A stretch of DNA of 64,000 bases from Mycobacterium cookii (GTDB lineage: Bacteria > Actinomycetota > Actinomycetes > Mycobacteriales > Mycobacteriaceae), in assembly GCF_010727945.1 (NCBI RefSeq), contig NZ_AP022569.1, positions 3,224,001-3,288,000 on the forward strand. Direction: 5' to 3'. Below are positions 42,778 to 50,784 of the stretch, piece after piece. How positions within the stretch are numbered: the first letter of the stretch is position 1; the number at the start of each line of letters is the position of its first letter. The translations under genes and the position numbers were made by a program. Under the pieces are notes generated by a model, which was not told the DNA's origin, did not search any database, and saw only the letters and a program-made list of their open reading frames with translations.

Positions 42778-43629
42778 GTGCCGAACCGACGTCGACGCAG
42801 GCTCTCGACAGCCACGAGCGCGTTCGCCGCTCTGGCGGTCGCGAGTCCGTTTGCTTATATCGCCGTTTCCAGTGTGGTGGCCGACATCAAGCCGGCGCCC
42901 GAGCACCACGAGTTCGTCCGCGCTGCATCGATGACCGACCTGCCCGGTGAACTGATGGGCGCGCTGTCGCAGGGGTTGTCCCAGTTCGGGGTGACGCTTC
43001 CACCGATCCCGGCCCTGACCGGTGCGACCACCCCCGACAGCACCTCGCTGCCGGGCTTCGGCGGCACCGGCCTGACCTCGCCCGGTCTTACCAGCCCCGG
43101 CCTGACCTCGCCGGGCCTGACCTCGCCGGGCCTGACCTCGCCGGGCCTGACCTCGCCGGGTCTGACCACCCCCGGTCTGACACCGGGTGCGACCCCCGGC
43201 CTCAGCACGCCCGGCCTGGCCACCCCCGGCACGACGCCCGGACTGACGCCCGGGGCGACGCCGGGACTCACCGACCCGTCGCTGGCCAATCCCGGCCTGA
43301 GCAGCCCGGGCGGCCTGACACCCGGGTTGACCAGCCCGACCGGCTTCGGCGGTGCGGGAGCCAGCCCGAGCGAATTGCCGATCAGCGACCCGATCGGGCT
43401 CGACCCGGGCGCCGGTGGCACCTACCCGATCCTCGGAGACCCGTCGGTCGGCGCAGCGCCGGCACCCAGCGGCGGACTGGTCAGCGACGTGATGAGTGCG
43501 GCCAACCAGCTCGGCGCCGGTCAGGCGATCGACCTGCTCAAGGGCATGATCCTGCCGCAGCTGCAACAAGCCGCACACGGCGCGGCCGCCCCGATCCCGC
43601 CGCCACCCGTGCCGGCGCCGATTCCGTAG
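42778..43629 (+). CDS. erp: Exported repetitive protein Erp (PirG)
   Basis: A 283-residue secreted/surface protein. The GTG start gives MPNRRRRRLSTATSAFAALAVASP, the family N-terminus, a signal/anchor sequence. A conserved domain follows (APEHHEFVRAASMTDLPGELMGALSQGLSQFG). The central region is a pentapeptide repeat (PGLTS), and the C-terminal conserved part holds GLDPGAGGTYPILGDPSVG and a hydrophobic helix. Erp is a surface virulence-associated protein whose repeat number varies between species. The ribosome site is gaggag, seven bases upstream of the GTG. The 283 bases to glf hold both promoters; I see no clear operator there. Confidence 0.94.
   Translation: MPNRRRRRLSTATSAFAALAVASPFAYIAVSSVVADIKPAPEHHEFVRAASMTDLPGELMGALSQGLSQFGVTLPPIPALTGATTPDSTSLPGFGGTGLTSPGLTSPGLTSPGLTSPGLTSPGLTSPGLTTPGLTPGATPGLSTPGLATPGTTPGLTPGATPGLTDPSLANPGLSSPGGLTPGLTSPTGFGGAGASPSELPISDPIGLDPGAGGTYPILGDPSVGAAPAPSGGLVSDVMSAANQLGAGQAIDLLKGMILPQLQQAAHGAAAPIPPPPVPAPIP
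43081..43170 (+). repeat. Tandem 15-bp repeats encoding PGLTS in erp
   Basis: Six consecutive 15-base units encode PGLTS five times and then PGLTT. Three units (43111-43155) are identical at the DNA level, so they are liable to slip. Degenerate units (PGLTP, PGATP, PGLST) continue to about 43340. Confidence 0.85.
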
Positions 43630-43660
43630 GCGCGACTCGGCTTCTTGGGATTGCCACCCG

Positions 43661-43720
43661 AACGGCACCGCAGAAGTGGGACGCTGCTCCCCCACAGCCC
43701 CCAAGCTCTGCGGTGCCGTT
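43661..43720 (+). terminator. Long hairpin after erp
   Basis: Perfect 14-bp arms aacggcaccgcaga (43661-43674) and tctgcggtgccgtt (43707-43720). The enclosed 32 bases can form a smaller inner hairpin (gtggg/cccac). It sits 31 bases after the erp stop and probably ends the erp transcript, though there is no U-tract and the size would also suit a structured RNA. Confidence 0.5.
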
Positions 43721-43799
43721 GCCGTGCCAAGATCACTTTGTTCACTTAAGTAGCGTGTCGAATCATTTGCACCACTAGACACATACGTAACATCGGTGC

Positions 43800-45407
43800 G
43801 TGCCGTCCCGCCGCCCCGCGCCGACGATGTTGTTCACCGCCATCGCGGCGACCATCGTCATCCTGCCGTTGGCGGCCAACAGCGGCACCGGACAGCGCGA
43901 GGCGGCCCGGCCCGGCGATGCGCAGCTGACCCAGCAGCCACTGGTCGGCCTCGGCGGCGGGGTCACAGTCCGCGAAATCAGCCAAGCCGCACCGTTTTCC
44001 ATGGTTGCGCTGACTGGCGGCGACCTCACCGACACCTCCGCGCAAATCCGGGCCCGGCACCGCGACGGCTCCTGGGGCCCATGGTACGAGACCGAAAAGC
44101 TGCTCAGCTCAGGTGGCCGCGGCTCGCACGGCACCGATCCGGTGTTCGTCGGCAAGACCACGACGGTGCAGATCGCTGTGCACCGCCCGGCCGGAGCGCC
44201 GCAGACCACCTCGCCGAAGCGCACCCCTGACCGGGGCCTGGGCTACCTCCCCGTCACCGCGGAACAGCCGCTGGCGCAGAACATTTCGGCGATCTTGATC
44301 TCGCCGCCGCAGGCACCCGCCGACACCCAGTGGACGCCGCCCACTGCGGTCATCGCTGCGGGTCAGGCGCCCAACATCATCGCCCGGGCACGGTGGGGCG
44401 CCGACGAGGCGGTGCACTGCGGAAACCGGCCGTTCGACCAGCCCATCCGCGCGGCCGTCGTCCACCACACGGCGGAGAGCAACGACTACCAGCCGCAGGA
44501 CTCCGCGGCGATCGTGCAGTCGATTTACGCGTATCACACCCAGATCCTGGGCTGGTGCGACATCGCCTACAACGCGCTGGTCGACAAGTACGGCCAGGTC
44601 TTCGAGGGCAGGGCCGGCGCGCTGATCGGGCCGGTGCAGGGCGACCACACCGGCGGCTTCAACAGGGACAGCTGGGGGGTGGCGATGATCGGCAACTTCG
44701 ACGACACCCCGCCGACCCCGATCCAGTTGCAAACCCTCGGCCGGCTGCTCGGTTGGCGGCTGGGACTCGACCACATCGACCCCAGAGGCACCGTCGCCCT
44801 GGAGTCGGCCGGCGGCGAGAACACCAACTTCCCGTTCAACGCCGTGGCGACTGTGCCGACCATCTTCAGCCACCGCGACGTCGGCGCCACCGACTGCCCC
44901 GGCAATGTCGCCTGGGGTTTGCTCGACGAGATCCGAGATACCGCAGCGCATTTCAGCGGTCCACCGCGGCCCGAAGACCTGGCAATGGCGCTGCAGGGCG
45001 GCGCAATCTACGACCGCTGGCAGGCGATCGGCGGCCCGAGCAGCCTGCTGGGCGCCCCGACTTCCCCCGAGGCGACCGGGGCAGACGAAGCGCGCTACGC
45101 CACCTTCGACAAAGGTGCCATGTACTGGTCGCCGAGCACGGGCCCGCAACCGGTGACCGGCGCCATCTACGACGCGTGGGCCTCGCTCGGCTACGAGCGG
45201 GGCGCCCTGGGCCTGCCGACCAGCGCCGAAATCCAAGAACCGCAGTGGGTCAAGCAGAACTTCCAACACGGGACGCTGAACCTGGACCGGCTCAGCGGCC
45301 GGGTCAGCCGGGTCATCGACGGCATCGTCGAGGAGTTACCGCCGCCGCCCGCGACCGGTCCACCGGTTCAGCTCGAGCGGTTCTCGCCGGTAGCCCCGGC
45401 TGCCTGA
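43800..45407 (+). CDS. Exported N-acetylmuramoyl-L-alanine amidase with LGFP repeats (Rv3811)
   Basis: 535 residues starting at GTG. The N-terminal signal sequence is TMLFTAIAATIVILPLAANS. Residues of about 195-380 form a PGRP/amidase_2 domain with Zn-type ligands AVVHHTAESN, the GWCDIAYNALVDKYGQVFEGRAG core and HRDVGATDCPG. Two LGFP-type wall-binding repeats follow (YDRWQAIGGPSSLLGAPTS; YDAWASLGYERGALGLPTS). It should cleave the amide between muramic acid and the stem peptide. It lies directly downstream of erp, as in M. tuberculosis; PE_PGRS62, which follows there, is absent here. Confidence 0.9.
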   Translation: MPSRRPAPTMLFTAIAATIVILPLAANSGTGQREAARPGDAQLTQQPLVGLGGGVTVREISQAAPFSMVALTGGDLTDTSAQIRARHRDGSWGPWYETEKLLSSGGRGSHGTDPVFVGKTTTVQIAVHRPAGAPQTTSPKRTPDRGLGYLPVTAEQPLAQNISAILISPPQAPADTQWTPPTAVIAAGQAPNIIARARWGADEAVHCGNRPFDQPIRAAVVHHTAESNDYQPQDSAAIVQSIYAYHTQILGWCDIAYNALVDKYGQVFEGRAGALIGPVQGDHTGGFNRDSWGVAMIGNFDDTPPTPIQLQTLGRLLGWRLGLDHIDPRGTVALESAGGENTNFPFNAVATVPTIFSHRDVGATDCPGNVAWGLLDEIRDTAAHFSGPPRPEDLAMALQGGAIYDRWQAIGGPSSLLGAPTSPEATGADEARYATFDKGAMYWSPSTGPQPVTGAIYDAWASLGYERGALGLPTSAEIQEPQWVKQNFQHGTLNLDRLSGRVSRVIDGIVEELPPPPATGPPVQLERFSPVAPAA

Positions 45408-45427
45408 AACCCGCTCCGGTTGCCCCG

Positions 45428-46243
45428 CTAAAGCCACCAGCGTTCCAGGACACGGGCCACGCCGTCGTCGGTGTTGGTTGTGGTGACCTCGTCGGCCGCG
45501 GCGATCGTGTCGGGGTGTGCGTTACCCATCGCCACCCCGTGGCCGGCACGAAGCAGCATCGGCACGTCATTGGGCATGTCCCCGAACGCAATCCAGTCCT
45601 CGTCGGCGATGCCCCGGGGACGGGCGATCTCGGCGATGCCGGTGCCCTTGTCGATGCCCACCGGCACGATCTCGACCAGCCCGTTGTTGGTCGAGTAGGT
45701 GATGTCGCCCTCGATGCCGACATGCTTGGCGAGCTCGGCGGCCATGTCGGCGCTGCGCGCACCGGCCTTGCGGACGAGCAGCTTCACGGCGGGCGCGCTG
45801 AGCAGGTCTTCGATCGACACCTCGGTGTTATCCGGGTTGAGCCAGGCGTGCTCGTAGCCCGGTGAGCTGACGAACTGCGGGGTGGCGGTGTCGTGCGCAG
45901 TGCGCCCTACCCGTTCGACCGCCAGGCCGACGCCCGGGATCACGCGATTCGCGATCTCCGCCAGTTCGCCCAGCGCGTCGACCGACAGGGTCGTCGCAGA
46001 CAGCACCTGATCGGTCGCGGGGTTGTAGATCACCGCGCCGTTGGCGCACACCGCCATTGGCGCAAATCCGAGCTCGTCGACCACTTGCGGTATCCAGCGC
46101 GGAGGGCGGCCGGTGGCCAGCACGAACTGGGTCCCGGCTTCGACGGCTGCGCACACGGCGTCACGGGTGCGCGGTGTGATCCGCTCGTCGTCGTTGATCA
46201 GGGTGCCGTCGACATCGCAGGCGATCAGCGCGGGCAGCGTCAT
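45428..46243 (-). CDS. HAD-superfamily (Cof-type) phosphatase (Rv3813c)
   Basis: 271 residues of the Cof/IIB branch of HAD hydrolases. Motif I is ACDVDGTLIND, motif II ATGRPPRW, motif III Lys in VEIVPVGIDKGTG and motif IV FGDMPNDVPML. The substrate is not predictable; these enzymes usually act on sugar phosphates or nucleotides. The ATG is at 46243. The next gene upstream, an acyltransferase, ends 31 bases away, so these may be co-transcribed. Confidence 0.88.
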   Translation of the reverse strand: MTLPALIACDVDGTLINDDERITPRTRDAVCAAVEAGTQFVLATGRPPRWIPQVVDELGFAPMAVCANGAVIYNPATDQVLSATTLSVDALGELAEIANRVIPGVGLAVERVGRTAHDTATPQFVSSPGYEHAWLNPDNTEVSIEDLLSAPAVKLLVRKAGARSADMAAELAKHVGIEGDITYSTNNGLVEIVPVGIDKGTGIAEIARPRGIADEDWIAFGDMPNDVPMLLRAGHGVAMGNAHPDTIAAADEVTTTNTDDGVARVLERWWL

Positions 46244-46274
46244 GTGCGGGCCACTGTGCCCGATCTGCCCCGTG

Positions 46275-47027
46275 TCACCGTCGCCGCTCCTCTTCTTGAC
46301 GCATCCGCTCGAGCAATTCTGCGGCGCGCAGCTTCTGGGAGTCTTCCCGGTTCGGCGCGCTGCCGCCCAAGCGACGTGGCACCCAGTATTCCCCCGCCGG
46401 ATGCGGGTAGGACTCCTGTACTTGGTAGAGCAACGAGTTCATCTCCCGCCGCAACGCGGCGTTGAGTTCCTCTGCGCTTCCGCGCGGCGGCAGCGGGCGA
46501 CCGGCGGCCACCGTGATCGGAATCTTGTTGCGGAACACCTTCTTCGGATGGTCCTTCGGCCAGATGCGCTGGGCGCCCCACACGATCATCGGGACGATCG
46601 GCACCTGGGCATCCAGCGCCATCCGCGCGGCGCCCGTCTTGAAGTCGCGAAGTTCGTAGCTGCGGCTGATGGTGGCCTCGGGATGCATCCCGATCAGTTC
46701 GCCCTCACGCAGCCGTTGCACGGCGAGCTCGAACGCGTCGTGCCCCTGATTGCGGTCCACCGGAATGAGCCTGGCTTGCTTGATGACGAAGTTGACGGCT
46801 TTCACGTCGGCCATCTCGGCCTTGATCATGAAGTACATCCGCCGACCGCGTTCCCGGGCGGCGAACAACGGCGGAAGCCAGTCCAGATAGCTGGTGTGGT
46901 TCTGGGCGAGCACGGCACCGCCGCGCTCGGGGATGTTCTCCAGACCCTTGAACGTGAACTTGGTTCCGTTGAGCGCGACGACCGGCGGCACCACCCACTC
47001 TCCGAACCTGTAGAACGGCTCCGGCAT
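46275..47027 (-). CDS. PlsC-type acyltransferase (Rv3814c)
   Basis: 250 residues with the lysophosphatidic-acid acyltransferase motifs: NHTSYLD (HX4D), then EGELIGMHPEATISRS, then PIVPMIVWGAQRIW. It should transfer a fatty acyl chain to a glycerophosphate or another lipid hydroxyl at the membrane; the acceptor is unknown. The C-terminal VPRRLGGSAPNREDSQKL is shared with the next two genes. It is the third of three tandem paralogues transcribed leftward. Confidence 0.88.
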   Translation of the reverse strand: MPEPFYRFGEWVVPPVVALNGTKFTFKGLENIPERGGAVLAQNHTSYLDWLPPLFAARERGRRMYFMIKAEMADVKAVNFVIKQARLIPVDRNQGHDAFELAVQRLREGELIGMHPEATISRSYELRDFKTGAARMALDAQVPIVPMIVWGAQRIWPKDHPKKVFRNKIPITVAAGRPLPPRGSAEELNAALRREMNSLLYQVQESYPHPAGEYWVPRRLGGSAPNREDSQKLRAAELLERMRQEEERRR

Positions 47028-47093
47028 GCCCGTTGCTCCTTGTCTTCAACTCAACCTCCCTGAACACGGACACGCCGTTAGCTGTTCCCGGGT

Positions 47094-47843
47094 TCACGGA
47101 CCGTGCTTCGCCCGCTTACGGGCCCGCTCGGCCCTTTCAGTTTCCTCAATAATTTTTGCCTCCGCCACCGTAGGTGCGCTGCCACCGAGCCGCCGCGGCA
47201 CCCAGAAGGCCCCCTCAGGGTGCGGATATTCGTCCTGAACGCGATGCAACCACGCAGTCATCTCGTCGCGAATCGCACCATCCAGATCTTCGACGTCACC
47301 GTCGGGCGCCAGCGGTCGGCCCGCTGCCACGATCACCGGAATCTTCGCGCGGCCCACATTTCGCGGATGGTCTTTGGTCCAGATCCGTTGCGCACCCCAG
47401 ACGATCAGCGGGACGATCGGCACCTGGGCATCCAGCGCCATCCGGGCCGCCCCGGTCTTGAAGTCCTTGAGCTCGAAGCTGCGGCTGATCGTCGCCTCGG
47501 GCATCAGGCCGACTATCTCGCCGGCCCGCAGCAACCGGACGGCCTCGGTGTAGGCCTTGGCGCCCGAGCCGCGATCGACCGGGACAGTCTTGGTGTGCCT
47601 GATCAGAAAGTTGACGATCCTCACCTGCTGCATCTCGGCCTTGATCATGTAGCGGACCCGGCGGCCGCGACGATTCAGGGCGAGCGCGGCGGGCAGCCAG
47701 TCGACATAGCTGGTGTGGTTGATCGGGACCACCGCGCCGCCGGTGCGCGGGATGTGCTCGAGACCCCGGTAGGTGATCGTCGTGCCGGTCGCCGCAACCA
47801 GCGCTTTGGCCGTGATCTCGAGCGCGCGGAAAACCGGCTCCAT
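47094..47843 (-). CDS. PlsC-type acyltransferase (Rv3815c)
   Basis: 249 residues, middle member of the three tandem acyltransferases. Motifs are NHTSYVD, GEIVGLMPEATISRS and PIVPLIVWGAQRIW. It is clearly a paralogue of the 46275 gene, and less close to the 47849 gene. The ATG is five bases after the stop of the preceding gene, so co-transcription is near certain. Acceptor unknown. Confidence 0.88.
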   Translation of the reverse strand: MEPVFRALEITAKALVAATGTTITYRGLEHIPRTGGAVVPINHTSYVDWLPAALALNRRGRRVRYMIKAEMQQVRIVNFLIRHTKTVPVDRGSGAKAYTEAVRLLRAGEIVGLMPEATISRSFELKDFKTGAARMALDAQVPIVPLIVWGAQRIWTKDHPRNVGRAKIPVIVAAGRPLAPDGDVEDLDGAIRDEMTAWLHRVQDEYPHPEGAFWVPRRLGGSAPTVAEAKIIEETERAERARKRAKHGP

Positions 47844-47848
47844 GGCCG

Positions 47849-48622
47849 CTACTCGGCGGGGCCGGCCTCACGGGCCGCCCTGGCGGCGGCCCGGCGGCTG
47901 GCCTCCTCGGCGTCGAGCTGAGCGGCCTCGGCCAGCGTGGGGGCGCCGCCACCGAGCCGGTGCGGCACCCAGTACTCGCCGGCCGGATACGGACCATAGG
48001 AGTCCTGCACCTTTTCCAGCAGATGCTGCATCCGCGAGTGCAGCAGCGTGGTCAGTTCGGCCGCCGGCAGCGTCGGCTGGATCGGCTCGCCGACCGCCAC
48101 CGTGATCGGCACCTTGGGACGCCACAATTTCTTGGGATGGTCTTTGGTCCAGATTCGTTGGGCGCCCCAGACGATGTGCGGGATGATCGGCACACCGGCC
48201 TCGATCGCCATCCGGGCGGCGCCGGACTTGAACTCCTTGATCTCGAAGCTGCGGCTGATCGTCGCCTCTGGGTACACGCCGACCAGCTCGCCGGCCCTGA
48301 GCCGTTCCACCGCCGCGTCGTACGACGCAGCACCGCTGGCACGGTCCACCGGGATGTGCCGGCAACCGCGCATGATCGGGCCGGTGATCTTGTTGTCGAA
48401 GACCTCCTGCTTGGCCATGAACCGCACTTTGCGGTTGCCCCGCTTGAAGGTGGGCAGCCCGGCGAAGGTGAAGTCCAGGTAGCCGGTGTGGTTGATGGCG
48501 ACGACGGCGCCGCCGGTGTCCGGCACGTTCTCTGCGCCGATGACCGTGAAACGCAAACCCTGCACCCGCCACACCGTCCGCACGAGTGCGATGACCGTTC
48601 CGTATACCGGTTCCACGGTCAT
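47849..48622 (-). CDS. PlsC-type acyltransferase (Rv3816c)
   Basis: 257 residues, first of the three tandem acyltransferases. Motifs are NHTGYLD, GELVGVYPEATISRS and PIIPHIVWGAQRIW. ATG 48622 gives MTVEPVYGTVIALVR, matching the remembered M. tuberculosis start (MTVAPVYGTVIQLAR). A start at 48667 would add 15 residues and is unsupported. The C-terminus is an Ala/Arg/Glu helix. A 56-bp tandem repeat lies upstream, between this gene and the divergent Rieske gene. Confidence 0.9.
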   Translation of the reverse strand: MTVEPVYGTVIALVRTVWRVQGLRFTVIGAENVPDTGGAVVAINHTGYLDFTFAGLPTFKRGNRKVRFMAKQEVFDNKITGPIMRGCRHIPVDRASGAASYDAAVERLRAGELVGVYPEATISRSFEIKEFKSGAARMAIEAGVPIIPHIVWGAQRIWTKDHPKKLWRPKVPITVAVGEPIQPTLPAAELTTLLHSRMQHLLEKVQDSYGPYPAGEYWVPHRLGGGAPTLAEAAQLDAEEASRRAAARAAREAGPAE

Positions 48623-48694
48623 CAACCCTAGTGTTCCGGTCTGTGGCGGCGCGACGAGTCGGTCCACCGAAATGTCCGGGCGCTCCGGCGACCC

Positions 48695-48868
48695 GCTAGG
48701 TTGTCGCGCGGCGACCCGCTGCGCCCGGCTTCGCCAGGCTTGCGATCACCGCTAGGTTGTCGCGCGGCGACCCGCTGCGCCCGGCTTCGCCGGGCTTGCG
48801 ATCACCGCTAGGTTGTCGCGCGGCGACCCGCTGCGCCCGGCTTCGCCGGGCTTGCGATCACCGCTAGG
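48695..48868. repeat. 56-bp tandem repeat (three copies plus a stub), MIRU/VNTR-like
   Basis: The unit begins gctaggttgtcgcgcggcga and recurs at 48695, 48751 and 48807, with a truncated fourth start (gctagg) at 48863. Copies are nearly identical; the first has one change in the hairpin (gcccggcttcgccaggc against gcccggcttcgccgggc). Each unit can form a GC hairpin with a cttcg loop. It occupies the divergent region between the acyltransferase and Rieske genes, so copy number could alter promoter spacing. The repeat resembles the intergenic repeat classes used for mycobacterial typing. Confidence 0.85.
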
Positions 48869-48898
48869 CTCGGGGCGTCAGAAACCACCGACCAAAGG

Positions 48899-50455
48899 GT
48901 GTCAGTGCAGGTCACCAGCATCGGCCACGCCGGCTTCCAGATCGATACCCCGGCCGGCAGCATCCTCTGCGACCCCTGGGTCAACCCCGCCTACTTCGCG
49001 TCGTGGTTTCCCTTCCCAGACAACAGCGGCCTGGACTGGGCAAGCCTGGGCGACTGCGACTATCTCTATGTCTCGCACCTGCACAAGGATCACTTCGACC
49101 CCAAGCTGTTGACCGAGCACGTCAACAAAGACGCGGTCGTCCTGCTGCCGGATTTCCCGGTGCCCGACTTGAGGAACGAGCTGCAACTGCTGGGCTTCCA
49201 CCGCTTCTTCGAAACCACCGATTCGGTGAAACACACCGTCAGCGGGCCCAAGGGCGATCTGGACATCATGATCATCGCGCTACGCGCGCCGGCCGACGGT
49301 CCGCTCGGCGATTCAGCGCTGGCGGTGTCGGACGGCGCGACGACGGCGTTCAACATGAACGATGCCCGCCCGGTCGACCTGGATCGACTGGCATCCGAGT
49401 TCGGTCATGTCGACGTGCACATGCTGCAGTACTCCGGCGCGATCTGGTACCCGATGGTCTACGACATGCCGGCACGGGCCAAGGAGGCTTTCGGGGTCCA
49501 GAAGCGACAGCGCGGGATGGACCGGGCCCGGCAGTACATCGCACAGGTGGGCGCGACGTGGGTGATTCCGTCAGCCGGCCCCCCGTGTTTTCTGGACCCC
49601 GAGTTGCGTGATCTCAACGACGACCACGGCGATCCGGCCAACATCTTCCCCGACCAGATGGTGTTCCTCGACCAGATGCGCAGCAACGGCCACGACCGCG
49701 GCCTGTTGATGATGCCCGGGTCGACGGCGGAATTCTCTGGCGCACAACTGAACTCACTGCAGCATCCGCTGCCCACCGATGACGTGGAGGCCATCTTCAC
49801 CACCGGTAAGGCGGCCTATATCGCCGACTACGCCGACCGTATGCAGCCGGTGCTGGCGGCCGAGAAAGCGGCTTGGGCGCCCGCGACCGGCGAATCGCTG
49901 CTGGAACCGCTGCGGGCCACCTTCGAGCCGATCATGCTGGCCAGCGACGAGATCTGCGACGGCATCGGCTACCCCGTCGAGCTGGTCATGGGGCCGGAAC
50001 AGGTCGTCCTCGACTTCCCGAAACGTACTGTGCGAGAGGCGATTCCGGACGAGAAGTTTCGTTACGGCTTTGCCATCGCGCCAGAGCTGGTGCGCACCGT
50101 GCTGCGCGACAACGAGCCGGACTGGGTCAACACCATCTTCCTGTCCACCCGATTCCGGGCCTGGCGGGTCGGCGGCTACAACGAATACCTCTACACCTTC
50201 TTCAAATGCCTGACCGGTGAGCGGATCGCCTACGCCGACGGCTGGTTCGCCGAGACGCACGACGACGCGACGTCGGTCACCCTGGACGGCTGGGAAATTC
50301 AGCGCCGCTGCCCGCACCTGAAGGCCGACCTGTCCAAGTTCGGCGTGGTGGAGGGCAACACCCTGACCTGCAACCTGCACGGCTGGCAGTGGAACCTGGA
50401 GAACGGCCGCTGCCTCACCGCCCGCGGTCATGAGCTTCGGAGCACACGGGCATGA
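48899..50455 (+). CDS. Metallo-beta-lactamase-fold / Rieske [2Fe-2S] fusion protein (Rv3818)
   Basis: 518 residues with two domains. The N-terminal part is a UlaG-like metallo-beta-lactamase fold with the metal motif H60-L-H62-K-D64-H65. The C-terminal part is a Rieske cluster site, C471-x-H473 and C491-x2-H494 (CPHL ... CNLH). Such fusions resemble CMP-N-acetylneuraminate hydroxylase-like oxygenases; the substrate here is unknown. GTG 48899 gives MSVQVTSIGHAGFQI; GTG 48905 is better placed behind the aaaggg ribosome-like site and may be the true start. The stop overlaps the next ATG. Confidence 0.88.
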   Translation: MSVQVTSIGHAGFQIDTPAGSILCDPWVNPAYFASWFPFPDNSGLDWASLGDCDYLYVSHLHKDHFDPKLLTEHVNKDAVVLLPDFPVPDLRNELQLLGFHRFFETTDSVKHTVSGPKGDLDIMIIALRAPADGPLGDSALAVSDGATTAFNMNDARPVDLDRLASEFGHVDVHMLQYSGAIWYPMVYDMPARAKEAFGVQKRQRGMDRARQYIAQVGATWVIPSAGPPCFLDPELRDLNDDHGDPANIFPDQMVFLDQMRSNGHDRGLLMMPGSTAEFSGAQLNSLQHPLPTDDVEAIFTTGKAAYIADYADRMQPVLAAEKAAWAPATGESLLEPLRATFEPIMLASDEICDGIGYPVELVMGPEQVVLDFPKRTVREAIPDEKFRYGFAIAPELVRTVLRDNEPDWVNTIFLSTRFRAWRVGGYNEYLYTFFKCLTGERIAYADGWFAETHDDATSVTLDGWEIQRRCPHLKADLSKFGVVEGNTLTCNLHGWQWNLENGRCLTARGHELRSTRA

Positions 50456-50784
50456 GCGATTCCTACGACGACGGCCTGGTCCAGTTGGACCGCGAGGCAA
50501 TTACGTTGCGCCGCTACCACTTTCCGTCGGGTACGTCGAAGATCATCCTGCTGGACAAGGTTCGCGGATACCGGGCCGAGCCGCTGGGGCTGTTGCTGCA
50601 CCGATTCCGGCTCTGGGGCAGCTCGGACCTGCGCCGCTGGTTGCCGCTGGACATCCGCCGGCCCCTGCGGTCGACCTTGGTCACGCTGGACGTGCCGGGC
50701 ACCCGGCCCAGACCGGCGTTCACGCCGGCCGATGCCGACGAGTTCACCGCCGTGCTGGATCGGCTGCTCGACGCGCGCGACTAG
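50452..50784 (+). CDS. Conserved 110-residue protein (Rv3819 homologue)
   Basis: 110 residues, start overlapping the Rieske gene stop (ATGA), hence coupled to it. The sequence (LDREAITLRRYHFPSGTSKIILLDKVRGYRAEPLGLLLHRFRLWGSSDLRRWLPLDIRRP) suggests a beta-rich PH-like fold, with Trp- and Arg-rich patches that could touch membrane. Function unknown. Its stop (tag) shares CTAG 50781-50784 with the convergent oxidoreductase gene. In M. tuberculosis the sulfolipid locus lies between these two genes. Confidence 0.82.
   Translation: MSDSYDDGLVQLDREAITLRRYHFPSGTSKIILLDKVRGYRAEPLGLLLHRFRLWGSSDLRRWLPLDIRRPLRSTLVTLDVPGTRPRPAFTPADADEFTAVLDRLLDARD

Noticed and set aside
48695..48868. The tandem repeat as a CRISPR array
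   Set aside because: Units are directly abutting 56-mers with no unique spacers, and there are no cas genes.
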